Origin: Lewinellaceae bacterium
Lineage (GTDB): Bacteria; Bacteroidota; Bacteroidia; Chitinophagales; Saprospiraceae
Assembly (NCBI GenBank): GCA_020636135.1
Contig: JACJYK010000001.1
Coordinates: 1,164,501 to 1,228,500, forward strand
Direction of reading: 5' to 3'
Length of the DNA: 64,000 nucleotides
Positions 63,473-64,000 of this stretch are shown piece after piece. A program made the position numbers and the translations under genes. The stretch's first letter is position 1; each line of letters starts with the position of its first letter. Under the pieces are notes generated by a model. That model did no database searches. It was not told the DNA's origin and was given only the letters and a program-made list of their open reading frames with translations.

Positions 63473-64000
63473 TTACTTGGGAAATAGTTGTTGTTCGATG
63501 AGCTCACAAATGATGTGTCCGATGAGGATATGGCTTTCCTGGATCCTGGGAGTGTCCTGGGAAGGTACGTTGATAAGGTTGGTCGATAGGGCTTTCAGTT
63601 TGCCGCCGCTTTCTCCGGTCATCCCGATGGTTACGATCGATCGCTTTTGAGCTTCCTCAAATGCCCGCAGGATATTCGGTGAATTGCCTGAGGTACTTAA
63701 ACCGAATAATACATCTCCCGGCCGTCCTTTAGCCCGTACCAGGCGCGCATAGACTTCTTCGAACGAATAATCATTCGCCACTGCGGTGAGATACGAGGTG
63801 TTTACGTGCAGGGCTTCCGCAAAGAGGGGCTCCCGGTCTAGGTAGAATCTGCCGGACAGTTCTGCCGCCAAATGCTGGGCATCTGCAGCGCTGCCTCCAT
63901 TACCACAGAACCATATCCTGCCATCCCTGGTCAGGGCAGAAGTACACACATCAATGGTTTGATTGATACGATCCATCAGTCCGGGATCCTGGAGCAGTTG
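63473..64000 (-). CDS. gmhA: Phosphoheptose isomerase GmhA, 5' end outside the window
   Basis: GmhA converts sedoheptulose 7-phosphate to D-glycero-D-manno-heptose 7-phosphate for the lipopolysaccharide core or other surface glycans. The visible 175 residues hold a SIS domain: FCGNGGSAADAQHLAAELSGRF, the NDYSFEEVYARLV loop, LSTSGNSPNIL and the HILIGHIICELIEQQLF end. The frame stays open to the window edge (QLLQDPGLMDRINQTI), and relatives have 15-20 more residues. The true start therefore lies beyond 64000. Confidence 0.88.
   Translation of the reverse strand, partial: QLLQDPGLMDRINQTIDVCTSALTRDGRIWFCGNGGSAADAQHLAAELSGRFYLDREPLFAEALHVNTSYLTAVANDYSFEEVYARLVRAKGRPGDVLFGLSTSGNSPNILRAFEEAQKRSIVTIGMTGESGGKLKALSTNLINVPSQDTPRIQESHILIGHIICELIEQQLFPK

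Overview
The window is ordinary chromosomal DNA of a Bacteroidota bacterium, probably from the Saprospiria/Saprospiraceae side of the phylum (order-level placement is inference). The evidence is type IX secretion (T9SS) sorting domains of both kinds (41168-39588 and 47348-51319), repeated promoter elements of the Bacteroidota form TAnnTTTG, and families typical of the phylum: HU-CCDC81/SPOR, DUF4199, DUF1573, PorP/SprF and short LeuA. A DNPR motif in MurE points to meso-diaminopimelate peptidoglycan. KdsA and GmhA point to a lipopolysaccharide-bearing outer membrane. I see no rRNA, tRNA, CRISPR array, insertion sequence, prophage or plasmid gene. Coding density is high and most genes lie in short operons.

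Layout. 1-3225 (minus): the start of a secreted S10-type peptidase, an uncharacterised radical SAM protein, and an OmpR response regulator with its histidine kinase. 3378-5576 (plus): HU-CCDC81/SPOR membrane protein, kdsA and a DoxX-like protein. 5586-12394 (minus): pbpC, a small membrane protein, a penicillin-acylase-like hydrolase, yaaA and a DUF1573 protein. 12665-15894 (plus): a fused E1 alpha/beta 2-oxoacid dehydrogenase and a polyprenol-phosphate mannosyltransferase-like GT2. 16101-28599 (plus): a compact division and cell wall (dcw) cluster, mraZ-rsmH-ftsL-ftsI-murE-mraY-ftsW-murG-ftsQ-ftsA-ftsZ. It has MraZ-type operator repeats upstream and a duplicated hairpin module downstream. murD and murC are missing from their usual places.

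28938-34189 (minus): a monoacylglycerol-lipase-like hydrolase and the leucine genes, transcribed leuA-leuC-leuD-leuB. 34338-37125: an uncharacterised helical-repeat protein, a 76-residue membrane protein and HMG-CoA lyase. 37136-42800 (minus): DUF1800 and DUF1501 proteins (the latter with a T9SS tail), a VOC protein, an AlkD-like protein and a lipoprotein sulfatase. 43049-47151: a VOC protein, a SpoU rRNA/tRNA methyltransferase, a membrane-tethered LuxR regulator with DUF4199, and SppA. 47348-52299 (plus): a giant SprB-repeat adhesin coupled to a PorP/SprF-like protein. 52303-58590 (minus): deoxynucleoside kinase, folK, a TMTC-like glycosyltransferase with TPRs, an alanine/sodium symporter and an RsmF-type methyltransferase. 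58691-64000: a UbiD-family decarboxylase, a sugar phosphate isomerase-like protein, a LytS/LytTR two-component pair and gmhA, cut by the window edge.

The strongest themes are envelope construction (dcw cluster, pbpC, kdsA, gmhA, GT2, TMTC-like) and T9SS export. I do not find a convincing wholly new multi-gene system. The best leads are the dcw cluster without murC/murD, the candidate MraZ operator, a Tat-like signal combined with a T9SS tail, the membrane-bound LuxR/DUF4199 pair, the inverted-repeat cassette upstream of pbpC and the duplicated hairpins after ftsZ.
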